This document shows, one piece after another, positions 41,201-52,351 of a stretch of DNA of 64,000 nt. How positions within the stretch are numbered: the first letter of the stretch is position 1; the number at the start of each line of letters is the position of its first letter. The stretch spans positions 32,429,341 through 32,493,340 of the forward strand of contig NC_081844.1 of assembly GCF_963259705.1 (NCBI RefSeq), given 5' to 3'. Source of the DNA: Myotis daubentonii (Eukaryota > Chordata > Mammalia > Chiroptera > Vespertilionidae). Position numbers and translations under genes: made by a program. Under the pieces are notes generated by a model that saw nothing but the letters and a program-made list of their open reading frames with translations, did not search any database and had not been told where the DNA came from.

Positions 41201-42339
41201 CAACCATCACCCCACCCAGGGTCCCTCGTGTCATTTTCCTTGGATAAAAGGCTAAAAGTAACTTTCATTGCATTACATATACTTTTTTTATTACTGGAGA
41301 GTTTGAAATTTTTCATAATGGTCATTTATAATGCTTTCATGGATTGTTTCTGTTCGTTATTAAAAGTTCATTTTTAAAGTTCTGTGATCATTCACAACTT
41401 ACAGAAGAGATGCAGAAACAGTGGAGAGAGTTCCTTACTCATCCTGCTTCGTCTGGTCAACATCTTCCATGAAGCTGTGCTGGCCACGGCAGAGCTGTGC
41501 CCTATACGAACTGGGGTTCACCCTTTGATCCCATATTTTGATCCCACACCTGTTGAGTGATGAGGAGTGAGTGGGACCCCTGTCGGGGGGGGGGGCATGC
41601 CTCATGGTCTCCACCCTCAAGGGCAGGAGTCCCCATAACTACCAAGCAGGAAGCCTTAGCCTCACAGGCCACAAAGCATGTGTGCAGCCAGCATTCAGGG
41701 TGCCGCGGGAGCTCAGCTGCAGGTGTGACTTTGCTGCCGTGGGTGGGGAATGCCAAGGATGGGGGGCAGCCCCACCTCCCAGTGAGGAGTTCTCACCCTC
41801 CTGTGGTTTGAGAACCCACCCACCCTCCTGAGAGCCTCCTGGGCAATTTGCAAGTGAGGGAATTGACCCCTGGCTTCACAGGCCCCCCTCTCCCATCACT
41901 CTGTCACCCAGATTGTCCTTTTGTTGTTGTTGTTTTTGTCTCATTCCTGGGGGCTTAAGAAAAACTCTGTTGGAGGCTGAGAGGGGCAAAACGAGATTAA
42001 TGTCTTGTCAGGCTGGGATCGCCCAAGAAAGCGCTCTGACCTGGAGGACCACAGTGGACTCTGCAAGGTTCTAGGGGGCCAAATCGAATCCTCCCTGTGA
42101 CCTGATTTGGGGCCAAAGAGGACAGAAGAAAGATGAGCCCCCTAGAGGCTCAGGACATGTCCTGCCTCCATCCCCTGCATTTAAATGGAGGTTGCCTGCT
42201 GGCCAGAGAGGGGCTTTGCTGTGCAGATGGGCAGGTGTCATGGGCAAGGACCCTGGGGATCAGCGGGCAGGGCAGGAGTCTGCTCAGCTGCAGCGTTTGG
42301 TCCCCGATCTCCCCACACACATCCTTCCACGGTTCCCTT
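41201..42339. other. Unassigned stretch
   Basis: Over 1.1 kb with no firm repeat. A G-run at 41586-41594. Frames at 41557-41831 overlap in two phases and lack domains. Confidence 0.35.
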
Positions 42340-42420
42340 CATAGTTTGTCAAACATTTATTTGAGTGTCTACTCAGGGCTGGGCACTGGGGATCCAAAGA
42401 CCTTTAAAAGTCCTGATGTA
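42340..42420 (+). mobile_element. L2-type 3' fragment
   Basis: tagtttgtcaaacatttatt, tgagtgtctactcagggctg and ggcactggggatccaaagac match the ancient 'aacatttattgagcacctac ... ggcactgggga' end. Interrupted by the next SINE. Confidence 0.7.
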
Positions 42421-42645
42421 TCCCAGCCAGCGTGGCTCAGTGGTTGAGCATCGACCTATGAACCAGGAGGAGGTCACAGTTCCATTCCCGGTGGAGGCAC
42501 ATGCCCGGGTTGTGGGTTCGATCCCCAGTGTCAGGTATGCGAGGGGCAACCAATCAGTGATTCTCTCTCATCATTGATGTTTCTTTCTCTCTCTCCCTCC
42601 CCCTTCCTCTCTGAAATCAATAAAAATATTTTTAAATAAAAATTA
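42421..42645 (+). mobile_element. Ves SINE
   Basis: Head cagcgtggctcagtggttga, body tatgcgaggggcaaccaatc, tail taaaaatatttttaaataaa. Perfect 15-base target duplication AAAAGTCCTGATGTA (42406-42420, 42646-42660). Confidence 0.96.
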
Positions 42646-42669
42646 AAAAGTCCTGATGTAGCCTAGCAG

Positions 42670-42866
42670 AGTGTTGCTTGTCCTCACAAGGTGGAAGCAT
42701 CGGGGGAGCTCCCCGGGTCTGTTAAAAGGGCACTGACCACATTCATGGGGCCTCCACCCTTATGACCTAGTCACCTCCCAGAGACCCCGCCTCCTAACAC
42801 CGTCACTTTAGGGTTAAGATTCAACATATGTATTTGGGGGGAGACACAGTCCAACCCATAACCCAC
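42670..42866 (-). mobile_element. MaLR LTR fragment (MLT1 type)
   Basis: Antisense: catggggcctccacccttat, gacctagtcacctcccagag, accccgcctcctaacaccgt, tcaacatatgtatttggggg and gagacacagtccaacccata. Confidence 0.82.
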
Positions 42867-43089
42867 CACCACCACCCATAAAAGCATACAATGAACCAGG
42901 CGTGTTACAGCTCTGCGAGTGTCATGAGGGACCGTGCGTCCTGTCTGCAGGGACGGTTGGTGTGTGCACATCTGGGACGCCAGGCTTTCCTGAGATCCAC
43001 AGGGCACGGCACACCGCACCCAGCCTCCCTGCAGGTCACACTGGCTGTTAAAACGGCTTGATTTTAAACATGGGTGATTTTTTAAATAT

Positions 43090-43480
43090 CTTTCTAGAGC
43101 AGTGTGTGTGGCAAGCAGAATAATGGCCTCAAAGATGTCCCCATTCTGGGCCCAGGACCTGTGGACATGTCACCACACACAGTGAAGGGACTTTTCAGGT
43201 GGGATTAAGTTAAGGCTCCTAACGGTAGGATGACCCTGGGGTAAACAGGGGGAGGGGGCAGGTCATTACAGGGGCCTCATAAGAGGGAGGCAGGGAGGCA
43301 GAGTCAGAGACGGGAGAGGCTGCGGTGCTGGCTGTGACGATGGAGGGAGGGGCCATGAGCCAGGGATGCAGCGCCTCTAGAAGCTGGAAAAGGCCAGAAA
43401 CAACTCTCCCAGGAGCCGTGGGAAAGACCATGGTACCTGTTGGTACTTGTTACGGCTGCCCCAGGAAACTCAGGCACAGA
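43090..43480 (+). mobile_element. MaLR LTR (MLT1 type)
   Basis: Sense: ggcaagcagaataatggcct, caaagatgtccccattctgg, gacttttcaggtgggattaa, cctcataagagggaggcagg, ccatgagccagggatgcagc, tctagaagctggaaaaggcc, ttgttacggctgccccagga. Closely related to the copy at 62212. Confidence 0.85.
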
Positions 43481-44311
43481 GTTACTGAGAAAATGGGATT
43501 TTTGCTTGTTTGGTGACTAAGAAACCATCCTTTCCCCTCCCCCTCAGATGGGAGGCCTGTCCCAAGTGTCCTGGAGGAGTGTCCTCTTCTTGTCACCATA
43601 AACACAGACTTTCAGGCAAAGGTTCCAGTGCTTCCCAACTGAAGCCACTCGTGTGCCTAGTCTCAGAGCCCCACGCCCACGTCCAGCCCCTGCCAGACGG
43701 TCTGCGCATCCCCCACCTTCTTTCCTGGCATCCCCCCTTCGGCTTTCTGCTTCCCCTTCTCCCCGGCCACCAGGCTCCTGGCACCAGCCTAATGGCCTGG
43801 GTGGGGGCTTGGGTGTTTGTGGGGTCCCAGGTGAGTCACTGACCAGAGCTCTGGGGGCCCCCCTGGCTGGCTGCTCTGCAGGAGAGGGTAACCCTCCACC
43901 CAGGACAGTGGCCACCGCCGCTGGGAGTGGCCTCTCTGCTGTCATTAACGCGTGACACAGAGCACCGTGACACAGTCATGTGCATGCAGGCACCTGTCTC
44001 CCCAGCCTCTGGCCCGGCTGTGTCTGGAGGGTCAGGACCCCAGAGTAATGGGTCCCTCCAGAGTAGTCAATCGCAAGTGGGTGGGGCCAGGACAGAGGCG
44101 TGGTCTGCCTTCTCGGGAGTTTTTCCCTCTGTCTCTCCCAGCCATTTCCTGGCCCCTCACAGACAAGCAACACTGGCGCCCAGCCAGGGCTGGTTGTTTT
44201 CCATGTAGGGGGTCAATCTGGGATCCACACCCTCCCCCAATCTAGGAGGCAGGAGGCACAGGTTACAGGCCCACTCCACCTCTTCCCAGCTGTGTGACTT
44301 GGAAATTTTTT
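43481..44311. other. Unassigned GC-rich stretch
   Basis: Frames at 43510-43842, 43653-43955, 43927-44208 (plus) and 43544-43945 (minus) overlap each other; none has a domain or a convincing splice context. Confidence 0.35.
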
Positions 44312-44522
44312 AACTCAGGGTCTCTCCACCTGATACTGTTGACATTTGGGGCCCGATGATTCTTAGAGGGTGCTCCTGGCATTGAGTGATGGGGCCAGGG
44401 GTGCTGCTCAAACCACCACCACCACACACACACACACACACACACACACTGCCCAGAACGGCCCAAGAGGAGAATGACCTGGCCTCAGTGGCAGCAGTGC
44501 CCAGGGGACAGACCCTGTGTTA
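44312..44522 (+). mobile_element. MER5 relic with internal (CA)n
   Basis: Starts with a MER5B-like end (gatactgttgacatttgggg, cccgatgattcttagagg) and then reads gtgctcctggcattgagtga, gtgctgctcaaaccac, an expanded (ACC)n(CA)n tract at 44408-44449, and ctgcccagaacggcccaaga. Confidence 0.82.
44408..44449. repeat. (ACC)n(CA)n expansion inside MER5
   Basis: The tract replaces the consensus acaccccacagtg, so it grew from the C/A-rich seed in the element. Confidence 0.9.
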
Positions 44523-44764
44523 ATCACTTGGGAAAAAAATGAGTTACATCCGGAGGCTCACAGTTGACTGCAGAACAAATTCCCAGTGGTCGGATGATAG
44601 AAACCAGGGTGAACCCAGCATCTGTGAGTCACCTCCTGTCCTCTCCCACTCAGTGTTTGTATTTAACCGTGTGCAGCCTCGTAGGACCTCAGTAGTCAGA
44701 TGGCTATGGAACACAGTCTCCAGGAGTCGATGGAATCCTTTGACCCAGCGGGTGTCACCTGGGG

Positions 44765-44935
44765 CCATTCTGCTCCAGAGGACACTGGTGATGTCTGGGG
44801 ACACCTGTAGTTGTCACGACTGGAGGTGCTCCCGGCATTCAGTGGGTGGGGCCAGAGATACTGCTCAATCCCCACACTGCCCAGGACGGCCCCCCACAGA
44901 GAGCGACCAGGCCCCAGGGTCCCCGGTGCTGAGGT
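44765..44935 (+). mobile_element. MER5A hAT relic
   Basis: Reads attctgctccagaggacact, ggtgatgtctggggacacct, gtagttgtcacgactggagg, tgctcccggcattcagtggg and ctgcccaggacggcccccca. Confidence 0.87.
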
Positions 44936-45404
44936 GGTTTACAGGGATGCAGACGGGTTTTTTTTGCTCAGGTTGCTGGACTCCAGGGTAACAGAACGTG
45001 TGGCTACTCTGCTTCAAGTCCCTTCGGGGACCCTGCTCACTAACACTCCCAGCCTGCAAGACCAGTCACTTGTTGCACACGCCTAAGCTCAGTTTTGTGT
45101 TGGTTCATTTATATTCCACCTTGTTCCATAAAGATCCGAGGGAAACGTTCAGAAATGGGATTCAACCCAACAGGAAAATAGGAGTGGCTTTATAAAAACC
45201 GAGAACCCGGGGGAGTCCACACGCTGCCCTCTGCCCTCTGGTTCCAGCTCCTCTTCTCCGAGGGTCCTGGGCTGGGGCGGCGGGCTCTGCCTCCAGCTAA
45301 ATCTCGGCACTCTTAGCCTCAGAGCCTCACCTCCCAAAATGACCACCTTCCGTGACGTCACAGTGCCGCACACGTGCCGTAACGCTTTATATAGGGCTGC
45401 TTTG
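44936..45404. other. Unassigned stretch
   Basis: No repeat recognised. Minus-strand frame 45149-45373 is featureless. Confidence 0.3.
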
Positions 45405-45880
45405 CTTTTTAGATTTACTCATACATATAAATGTGTAGTATATATAATATTGTGTATATGACTAACTATTAAAAATAGGCATATAAATGATATTTATCTA
45501 TTTTAAATTTATTCATATATGTTATATATGTTTGTAAATATATATTAAACATGTGTTGTGTGTTATAATATATTAAAATATAAATATTAAATAATATTAA
45601 ATATAAAAGTATATATTTATATGCATATATTACATATTTATATGCATCTTAATGTGTGTTAGATTAGAAAAATCTTATTAGATTTATTTATGAATAGAAG
45701 TTGTGTGCATATAAATACATAGGTATTATATGCATGTATAGTATATACTTATATGTAAATGTATAAATATATTAAATATATTAAAATACTTATATGTTAC
45801 CCATGTATTTATATGTGCCATATGTATACATAAATATATGTGTATACATACATTACATATATATTATATGTATATATGGG
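45405..45880. repeat. AT-rich island (TATA/TATG-rich)
   Basis: About 475 bases built from variants of atatatgtatatat, taaatatattaaatat and tatgcatatat words. Sharp edges against GC-rich flanks. Confidence 0.85.
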
Positions 45881-45924
45881 GCTCATAGTAACAACAATTC
45901 CCCAGCCCCCCACTGGCCTTGAAG

Positions 45925-46275
45925 ACGTCAGCTGCCACATTATAAGAGGATTTGTGGAGAAGGCCACATGGCCAGGACCCCAGGGCGGCCTCTAGTTGCT
46001 GAGTGTGACCCTACCTACGCCAACAGCCAGTGAGAACTCGGGGACCCCGGTCCTGCAGCCCAGGGAGTAAATTGTACAGCAACCCAAGGGGTTCTGAGGC
46101 TGGCTCTTCCCCAGTTACCTTCCTGGTGAGATGGCAGCCTCCTGGGGCCCCGGGCCAAGACTCCAGCTTAGCTGTGCCCCAACTCCTGACTCTAAACTGG
46201 GGGACATTAATGGGAAGTGTTTGAGGCCACCACGTTTGTGGCAGTTTGTTACATACGCCGCATAGGAAGCGAGTA
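45925..46275 (+). mobile_element. MaLR LTR (MLT1 type)
   Basis: Sense, diverged: cattataagaggatttgtgg, agaaggccacatggccagga, tgccccaactcctgactcta, gtttgaggccaccacgtttg, tggcagtttgttacatacgc, cgcataggaagc. Confidence 0.7.
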
Positions 46276-46700
46276 CACCAAGACTTGCAAAGCTTTGCAC
46301 AGGAGGGAGGGCCCTGGTGACTGTGCCAAGTGAACTCAGAATAAAGGGACCCCCAGGCCCCCGCCTTCCAGATGTGTGAGGGGTGCCAGCAGCTGCTTTC
46401 AGCCCCTCTTCCTTCCCGTGCTGGTGGATGTGGCCACCGTGGGCTCTGCACGTGTTTAGGAGCCACAGTGGCCCTGCAGGACCGAGCAGACCCAGCGCCC
46501 CACGTGCAGGCCGGCCGAGTGCTCTGCTGAACCCCCCCGGCCTGTTTGTTTTTGTTACTGGCCTCCGGCACCGCCTGGGCTGCGTGCCTGCACGTCACCC
46601 AGGGCGACTCGGCCGAGAGCTGGGAAACTCAGTCTCCAAGGCCACCAGCCCTGAGACCCCTGCTCCAGGAACACGTATGTGTGTGACATGTATCTGGGTG
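46276..46700. other. Unassigned GC-rich stretch
   Basis: No repeat recognised. Frames at 46383-46739 (plus) and 46011-46598 (minus) run into repeats and have no domain. Confidence 0.35.
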
Positions 46701-46701
46701 T

Positions 46702-46739
46702 CTGCGTGTGCGTGCGTGTGTGCGTGCGTGCGTGCGTGA
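46702..46739. repeat. (TGCG/TG)n microsatellite
   Basis: tctgcgtgtgcgtgcgtgtg then tgcgtgcgtgcgtgcgtgag. Confidence 0.93.
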
Positions 46740-46951
46740 GGGTGGTGTCCCTCTTCCCGGTTTGTTCGTCCCCCAAGTGCTCAAGGATGGTAAAAAAAAA
46801 AAAAAAAAGACAGAGTCCAACCAGCATTTCCTCTGGTTCCTGACAACCCAGAGACAACCATCATCCCATAAGCAAAATAAAGTCTGACGTGCAAACACCG
46901 TCTTTCATGGGGCCTTCCACTGGCCTGCGGGAAGGGAACCGTCTACTCAAT

Positions 46952-47020
46952 CAGTGGTCGCCAGCCGGTGGTCTGCGGACCACTGGTGGTCTGTGAGGTC
47001 CGAAAGGTGGGCGACTGCTC
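46952..47020. mobile_element. 69-bp hAT-like miniature element
   Basis: Left end CAGTGGTCGCCAGCCGG and right end GGTGGGCGACTGCTC are near-complementary; the middle repeats ggtctgcggaccactggtgg, itself self-complementary. Flanks tactcaat/taccagat agree at 6 of 8 bases. No coding. Confidence 0.65.
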
Positions 47021-47079
47021 TACCAGATGATTCTGAGGTTCACATTAAAATGGGGCTTAGAACAGGTGTGGCTGTGAAG

Positions 47080-47966
47080 CAACTGAAACCCTCACGCACG
47101 GCGGCTGGTGGGGATGTAAGATGCGGCAGCTGCTGCGGAAAACAGCCGGGTGGGTGTATGGTAATTCCTCAGATGCCTAAAAATAGTCCCCATGTGACCC
47201 AGCAATTCCACTTCTGGGTATAGACCCAGAGAATTGAAAGCAGGGACTCAGAGAGGTATTTGCACACCATGTTCACAGTAGCTTTATTCATAATAGCTTT
47301 ATTCAACAGATGAGTGGCTAAAGAAAACATGGTCTATTCATAGGCTGGAATACGATTCAGCTTTAAAAAGCAGGACCCGCTAACACCCACTACAATGTGG
47401 ATGAACCTTGGGGACGTTACGCTTAGTGAAATAAGCCAGGCATAGAAGGACAGACGTTATGTGATTTCACTCATCGGAGGTCCCCAGAGGAGACAAATCC
47501 ATAGAGACAGAACGTAGATGGTGGGAGCCAGGGCTGGGGGAGGGGTTAGGGAGTTAGTCTTTAATGGAGACACAGTTTCAGTTTTGGAAGATGAGAAAGG
47601 TCTGGAGATGGATGGTGGGGATGGTTGCGCAACAAGGTGAATGTAGGGAATGCCACTGAGCTGTGCATTTTTAAAAAATATATTCTTATTGATGATTTCC
47701 GAGAGGAAGGGAGAGGGAGAGAGAGATAGAAACATCAGTGATGAAAGAGAATCATTGATCAGCTGCCTCCTGCATGTCCCCTACTGGGAATAGAGACCAC
47801 AACCCAGGTATGTGCCCTTGACCAGCATCGAACCTGGGATCATTCAGTCCGCCGACCAACACTCTATCCACTGAGCCAAACCAGCTAGGGCCTGAGCTAT
47901 GCCCTTAAAAAATGGTTAAGATGGCAAATTTTATGTTGTGTGCATTTTACTACAATAAAAATGTTT
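47080..47966 (+). mobile_element. Old L1M 3' region split by a Ves SINE
   Basis: Sense L1M: tgacccagcaattccacttc, gtatttgcacaccatgttca, tggatgaaccttggggacgt, gatttcactcatcggaggtc, gccactgagctgtgcatttt | SINE | ggttaagatggcaaatttta, ttttactacaataaaaatgt. Confidence 0.9.
47668..47892 (-). mobile_element. Ves SINE
   Basis: Reversed: tattcttattgatgatttcc, body gatcagctgcctcctgcatg, head ccactgagccaaaccagcta. Flanked by gagctgtgcatttttaaaa and gagctatgcccttaaaa, an aged target duplication in the L1M. Confidence 0.94.
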
Positions 47967-48339
47967 TAATTAAATGAAAATGAGCAGTGCCTCCCAGGAA
48001 AGAGAGGCTCCAGCTCCGGCTCCGGCTCAGCTTACACTGACACATGTTCACCACCGCCACCCTGCTGAGTGGCAGGGCAGGATGGCAGGGTGGGTGCAGG
48101 CACAGCAGCGGCCCCCGAGAGGGGATAGAGGGGCACAGCTGGGGGGAAGCTCGGTGGGTTTTACCGGGACTTCCCCCAGCACAGGTGTGACCATTCCTGG
48201 CTAGACTCAAGAATGGAGGTGAGAGGAGCGCCTCCCACCTGGCTCCAAGGAGCTGCAGGAATCAGGCCATGGCCCCTCTCCACAGCTGGTCTCAGCCCCC
48301 GCGCTCTGTCACACTCACACTGCACTTTTCCAGCTCCTT
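47967..48339. other. Unassigned stretch
   Basis: GC-rich, open on both strands, featureless. Confidence 0.3.
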
Positions 48340-48475
48340 CCGTTTCATTTACTCCCTCGCATAAACCTTGGGAGGTAAGTATTAATCCTGTGCGTAGACG
48401 GTTCTCCACAGAGAAAGGAGAAGCGATTTGGCCAAGGACATGCACACGAGAGGGACAGGGCACAGGCCAGGTGCT
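48340..48475 (-). mobile_element. Possible MIR fragment
   Basis: ttgggaggtaagtattaatc, gagaagcgatttggccaagg and acatgcacacgagagggac follow antisense MIR (gaggtaggtattattatc ... ttgcccaaggtcacacag). Confidence 0.55.
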
Positions 48476-49289
48476 GGGCCTTCCCCCGCTTCCCTCTGAC
48501 TAACCGCCATTCGTGTGTAAACCTCACGGGGGAGGGCTGCTCAGAGCCGCGATCCACACGGTGTCTGTTAAATCAAGTCTTGTTAACCGGACATACTCCC
48601 TTCCAGGAACTTTGCACATCAGTACATAGAGATCACCTCATGAGGTCACAGCTGCGTAACACTCCATTGCCTGGCAAAAGCAGAGTAAATATTTTAGGTT
48701 TTGTGGAATTGTATTGGTTTAAAGAGAATGGACTTTCTATATTTGATTGCTGCTACCAAACTGGGTAATTGGCAAGAATTATTAGTTTTAAGCCCTGCCC
48801 ACCCACCCCCACCCCCACCCCCCCACTCCCCAGCAGAAATGAGCAGAAAGTGGGTTAGTGGTTGCCAGGTCCTTGGTCTCAGTAAGAGGGGCAGACGCTG
48901 TATCAGGCCATAGTGATGAGGCCTGGCAGGGACAGGAGACCATGAACGGCCACAGAGGGTGACTGAAAGCGTTCTGCAGAGGCCTGCTTTCAACTCCTTT
49001 TCACTGGGAGTGCCTGACACGGGGGCTCCACCTGTGCTCTCAGAAGCTGGACTCCCAAGCATCAAAGGACACTGGGCTGGGCGCCGAGTCACGTGGAGGA
49101 CACACCCCTGTGTTTGGAAGCCAGGCTTTGCTCCTCTGCCTGCAGGGCCTTCTTGGAAAAAAGGATGAGTCTGCTGTTGGCCTGGCTGCTGCTACTTGAA
49201 AGAACAGGCACCCTGATTGGCCCAATCTTGGGCCCCCTCTTCCCCTCCCTCTTGTAGTTTGGGTACAGAGGGGACCCCCCCCAAACCTG
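48476..49289. other. Unassigned stretch
   Basis: A C-rich tract (ccacccccacccccaccccc) at 48802-48821. No repeat family recognised. Minus-strand frame 48694-49092 covers this low-complexity tract, so it is not a gene. Confidence 0.3.
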
Positions 49290-49665
49290 AAAATTTACCT
49301 GTTCTAGACATTTGACATAGTGGAATCACACACTGTGCTTTTTGTCTGGATTCTCTCACTGAGGACTGTGTTTTCAATGTTCGTTCACATTATAGTGAGT
49401 ATCAGTGCTTCACTCCTTTTCATGGCTGAGTAATATTCCCTTATATGCATCTCTATCTCATTTTACTTGTCCATTCACCAGTTGATGGACATTTGAGTTG
49501 TGTTCCCCTTTTGCCCATTATGAATCCTGCTGCTGTGGACATCAGTGCACCTGTTTTTGTGTGTTTTCATTTTTCTTGGGTGTGTATCTAGATGTGGAAT
49601 CCCTGGATCAGATGGTAACTCTATTTTAACCTTTTAAGGAGCTGCCATTGCTTAACCTCAGAAGC
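49290..49665 (-). mobile_element. Old L1M 3' region
   Basis: Antisense: agtggaatcacacactgtgc, cttttcatggctgagtaata, ccattcaccagttgatggac, tttgcccattatgaatcctg, gatcagatggtaactctatt. Confidence 0.86.
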
Positions 49666-49679
49666 TGTATGTAGCTCAG

Positions 49680-49905
49680 AGTTCTACAAACTGCAGCCAA
49701 GTGGTCAAATCTGGCCCTCTGGCTGTTGTTGCAAATAAAGTTTTATTGGCACACAGCACTCTCATTACATATGGTTAGTGGTGGCTTTTGCACTACAGCA
49801 ACTGAGTTGAGTCCTTGCAATGAAGACCTTGTGACTCACAAAACCAAAGATATTTACTGTTTGGCCTTTTACAGAAAAAACAGTGTTTATTATTTAGTAT
49901 TTATA
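49680..49905 (-). mobile_element. hAT-Charlie non-autonomous relic
   Basis: ggtcaaatctggccctctgg, gcaaataaagttttattggc, gacttgtgac-type and gatatttactgtttggcctt then ttacagaaaaaaca match the MER-type Charlie element whose other strand reads 'tctgtaaagggccagatagtaaatatt'. Confidence 0.75.
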
Positions 49906-50559
49906 TCACACTCTGTGATCATTCATTTATTTGTCTTAAGAATCCCTCCCTTCTCCCCTCACCCTTGCCAAGAAAGCTCCCTAGGGGCAGGACTTTGATC
50001 TTTTATTTCTTTATTTCTATTTCCTGTTGTCTTTAAACATTTAGCTACATTATCCACCCTCACCTTCTGGGAGCCCTAAATTCACCCATTGAACTTCTGG
50101 GCCTGGCTTTCCTGTGGGTGCCTTATGCAGGGTCCACCCTTGACTGCCAGTAGAATCGCCTGAGACCTCTCCACGCATGCTGAGTGATTCACAGTCCCCT
50201 GGGTGATTCCAAGGTTGGAAAACCTTGTTCTATCTGGTCTCTAATCCCAAAGGTCTATAGTTCTTATAAATTTAATCCTGGATAAAGAAACCACAGACTT
50301 TCCTCCCATGCAAACAGCTTAGATTTATCGAGCCCTGAGGTGCAGGCTTTGACCTAAGCTGCTTGTGGGGCGGGGGGGGGGGGGGGGGGGGGGCAGGGGG
50401 GAGGTTTGGAGAGGGGGTTGGGGTTAGGTACTTTTCTGCATTTTCCCCAGGGCTGTGAGCCTATCAGTCCAATAGTGAGCAGGGACCCTTCTCACTACCC
50501 ATCTCACTCAGGGTCCTGACCTGTCACAGCTGCAGCCAATTCTTTTTTTTTTTTTTTTT
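49906..50559. other. Unassigned stretch with G-run
   Basis: gattccaaggttggaaaacc at 50206-50225 is a short near-palindrome. A 22-G run lies at 50372-50393, and a T-run at 50543-50559. Confidence 0.4.
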
Positions 50560-51005
50560 AATGTTTTCATTTCCTGGGGAAACCATAACAAATGACCACA
50601 AACTTGGTGGCTTAAAACAGAATCTATCCTCTCACAATCCTGGGGCCAGAAGTCTGAGATCAAGGTGTCACGGGGCTCTGCTCCCTCCCTCGAGGCTCCC
50701 GGGGAGGGTCCTTCCTGCCTCTCCCAGCTTCTCAGGGCTCCAGGCATCCCTGGGATCGTGGCCAGATCCCTCCAACCTCTACTTCCGTGGTCCCATGGCT
50801 TCTCCCTGTATGTCTGTGTCTAGATCTCCCTCCACGTTCTCTTATAAAGACACCAGCCATGGAGGTAGGGCCCTAAATCCAGGATGACCCCGTCTCGAGA
50901 TCCTTAACATCATTTATCTGCAAAGACCCTTTCTCCAAATTAGGCCAATGCCCAGCTTCCTGGTGGACCTGAATATTTGAGGGACGGCATCCAACCTATT
51001 ACAAC
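50560..51005 (-). mobile_element. MaLR LTR (MLT1 type)
   Basis: Antisense: gaaaccataacaaatgacca, caaacttggtggcttaaaac, gaagtctgagatcaaggtgt, ttataaagacaccagccatg, gcaaagaccctttctccaaa and gcatccaacctattaca. Nearly complete. Confidence 0.88.
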
Positions 51006-51109
51006 CCACAGAGGTGATCTTTGTTTAGTTGAGCCGATACTGTTCTTCCGTAGAGCCGTCGTCTCTCCCCCGTGGTGACCTCTCCTTTTATTTTTTCATC
51101 TTTGTGTTT

Positions 51110-51300
51110 GCACTTGTGTAAGCACCTCACATCCATCTTGGACCAGGAAAGGGTGGGAGGGTAGGTGTGGGGATGTTTAAATCAGTTGACAGTTATATTG
51201 CAATATATAAATGTATCAGAGCTACACCGTGTACACCTTAAAAACACAGTGTTGTGTATCAATTATATCTCAACACAAACAACATTTTAAAAAGTAAGTT
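51110..51300 (+). mobile_element. L1M 3' terminal fragment
   Basis: gtgtaagcacctcacatcca, ttgcaatatataaatgtatc, gagctacaccgtgtacacct, acagtgttgtgtatcaatta and tatctcaacac follow a sense L1M/L1MA end. Confidence 0.7.
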
Positions 51301-51394
51301 GGCAGTTAACCGTTATGTTTAAAATTCCTACTTAAAGTGAATACACTGAAGGGATTCAAACATATATGAGTGCAATAATCCCAGAGGAATAGGG

Positions 51395-51500
51395 GTGGGG
51401 CGATCCTGACCCAGGGGACACTGGAGGTGCTCCTGGCATCGAGTGGGTGGGGCCAGGGATGCTGCTCACTTACCCACAGTGCCGGGGGGACCCTGTCGTA
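51395..51500 (+). mobile_element. MER5A hAT relic, internally deleted
   Basis: gatcctgacccaggggacac joins directly to tggaggtgctcctggcatcg, skipping about 35 consensus bases, then gtgggtggggccagggatgc and cccacagtgccg. Confidence 0.82.
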
Positions 51501-51575
51501 AATGTGGAAAGTGATGGTAGCTTTCAACTGAACAAAAATGTTTATTGATTCGTCAGTTTTTTATTTATTTTTATT

Positions 51576-51808
51576 GTTGTTAACCCTCACCCAAGGACAT
51601 TTTTCCATTGATTTTTTTAGAGAGAATGGAAGGGAGGGGGAGATAGAGAGAGAGAGAAACATCACTGTGAGAGTGACACATCGATTGGTTGCCTCCCCAG
51701 ACCAGGGCCAGGGATCGATCAAGCCTGCAACCAAGGTCGGTGCCCTTGACCAGAGCTGAACCGGGACCCTTCAGCCTATGCTCTATCCATTAGGCTTATT
51801 GGTCAATT
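51576..51808 (-). mobile_element. Ves-type SINE (older subtype)
   Basis: Reversed: ttgttgttaaccctcaccca, aggacatttttccattgatt, body attggttgcctccccagacc, head tctatccattaggcttattg. Confidence 0.9.
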
Positions 51809-52351
51809 TAAAAAAAAAAAGAATTGGCTGCAGGTGTGTCTCCCTGCAGTTGTGACAAGGTGGGACCCCCGTTAGGCTGAGAACAGGCCGGGTGGGGACA
51901 GCTGCTCTGGGTTTTCTGGTGCCTGGGACTCCCACCTCCTGAAAGGGCAGAGCCGCGAATGCCCGCAGCCAGGTTTCGTTCTGAGAAGCAGAAGGCAGAG
52001 AGACTTCTAAGAGAAATGCCTGACGGAGGGGATTACCCACGGGCTCCCAGAAGAGCTGCTAAAAACCAACCAGCAGCTCTTCCGGGTTTCGGTTACTGCC
52101 TGGGGCAGCTTCCCTGAGGGCAGTTCCTCTTGGGCATTCCTGAAACTTAAAAAAAAGCAGGTCTATTTTTAAACCCTTCTGGGAGAGGCCAGGCTGAGAC
52201 CTGCAAGGACAAGGGCCCAGGCAAGGGCACTTGGAGGTGAAGCACGGACAGAGAGCTGCTCCTTCTGGGCTCATCCTGAGCTCCGGGCAGCTCTGCCTGG
52301 TGGCTCCCGGAGCTTGGGAAGGGACCAGACCAAGTCGCCCTCTGCACTGCT
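51809..52351. other. Unassigned stretch
   Basis: No recognised repeat. Minus-strand frames 51783-52040 and 52147-52605 are featureless and the second crosses a MER5A. Confidence 0.3.

Noticed and set aside
46011..46598. 195-codon open frame on the minus strand
   Set aside because: It overlaps a MaLR LTR antisense and has no domain.
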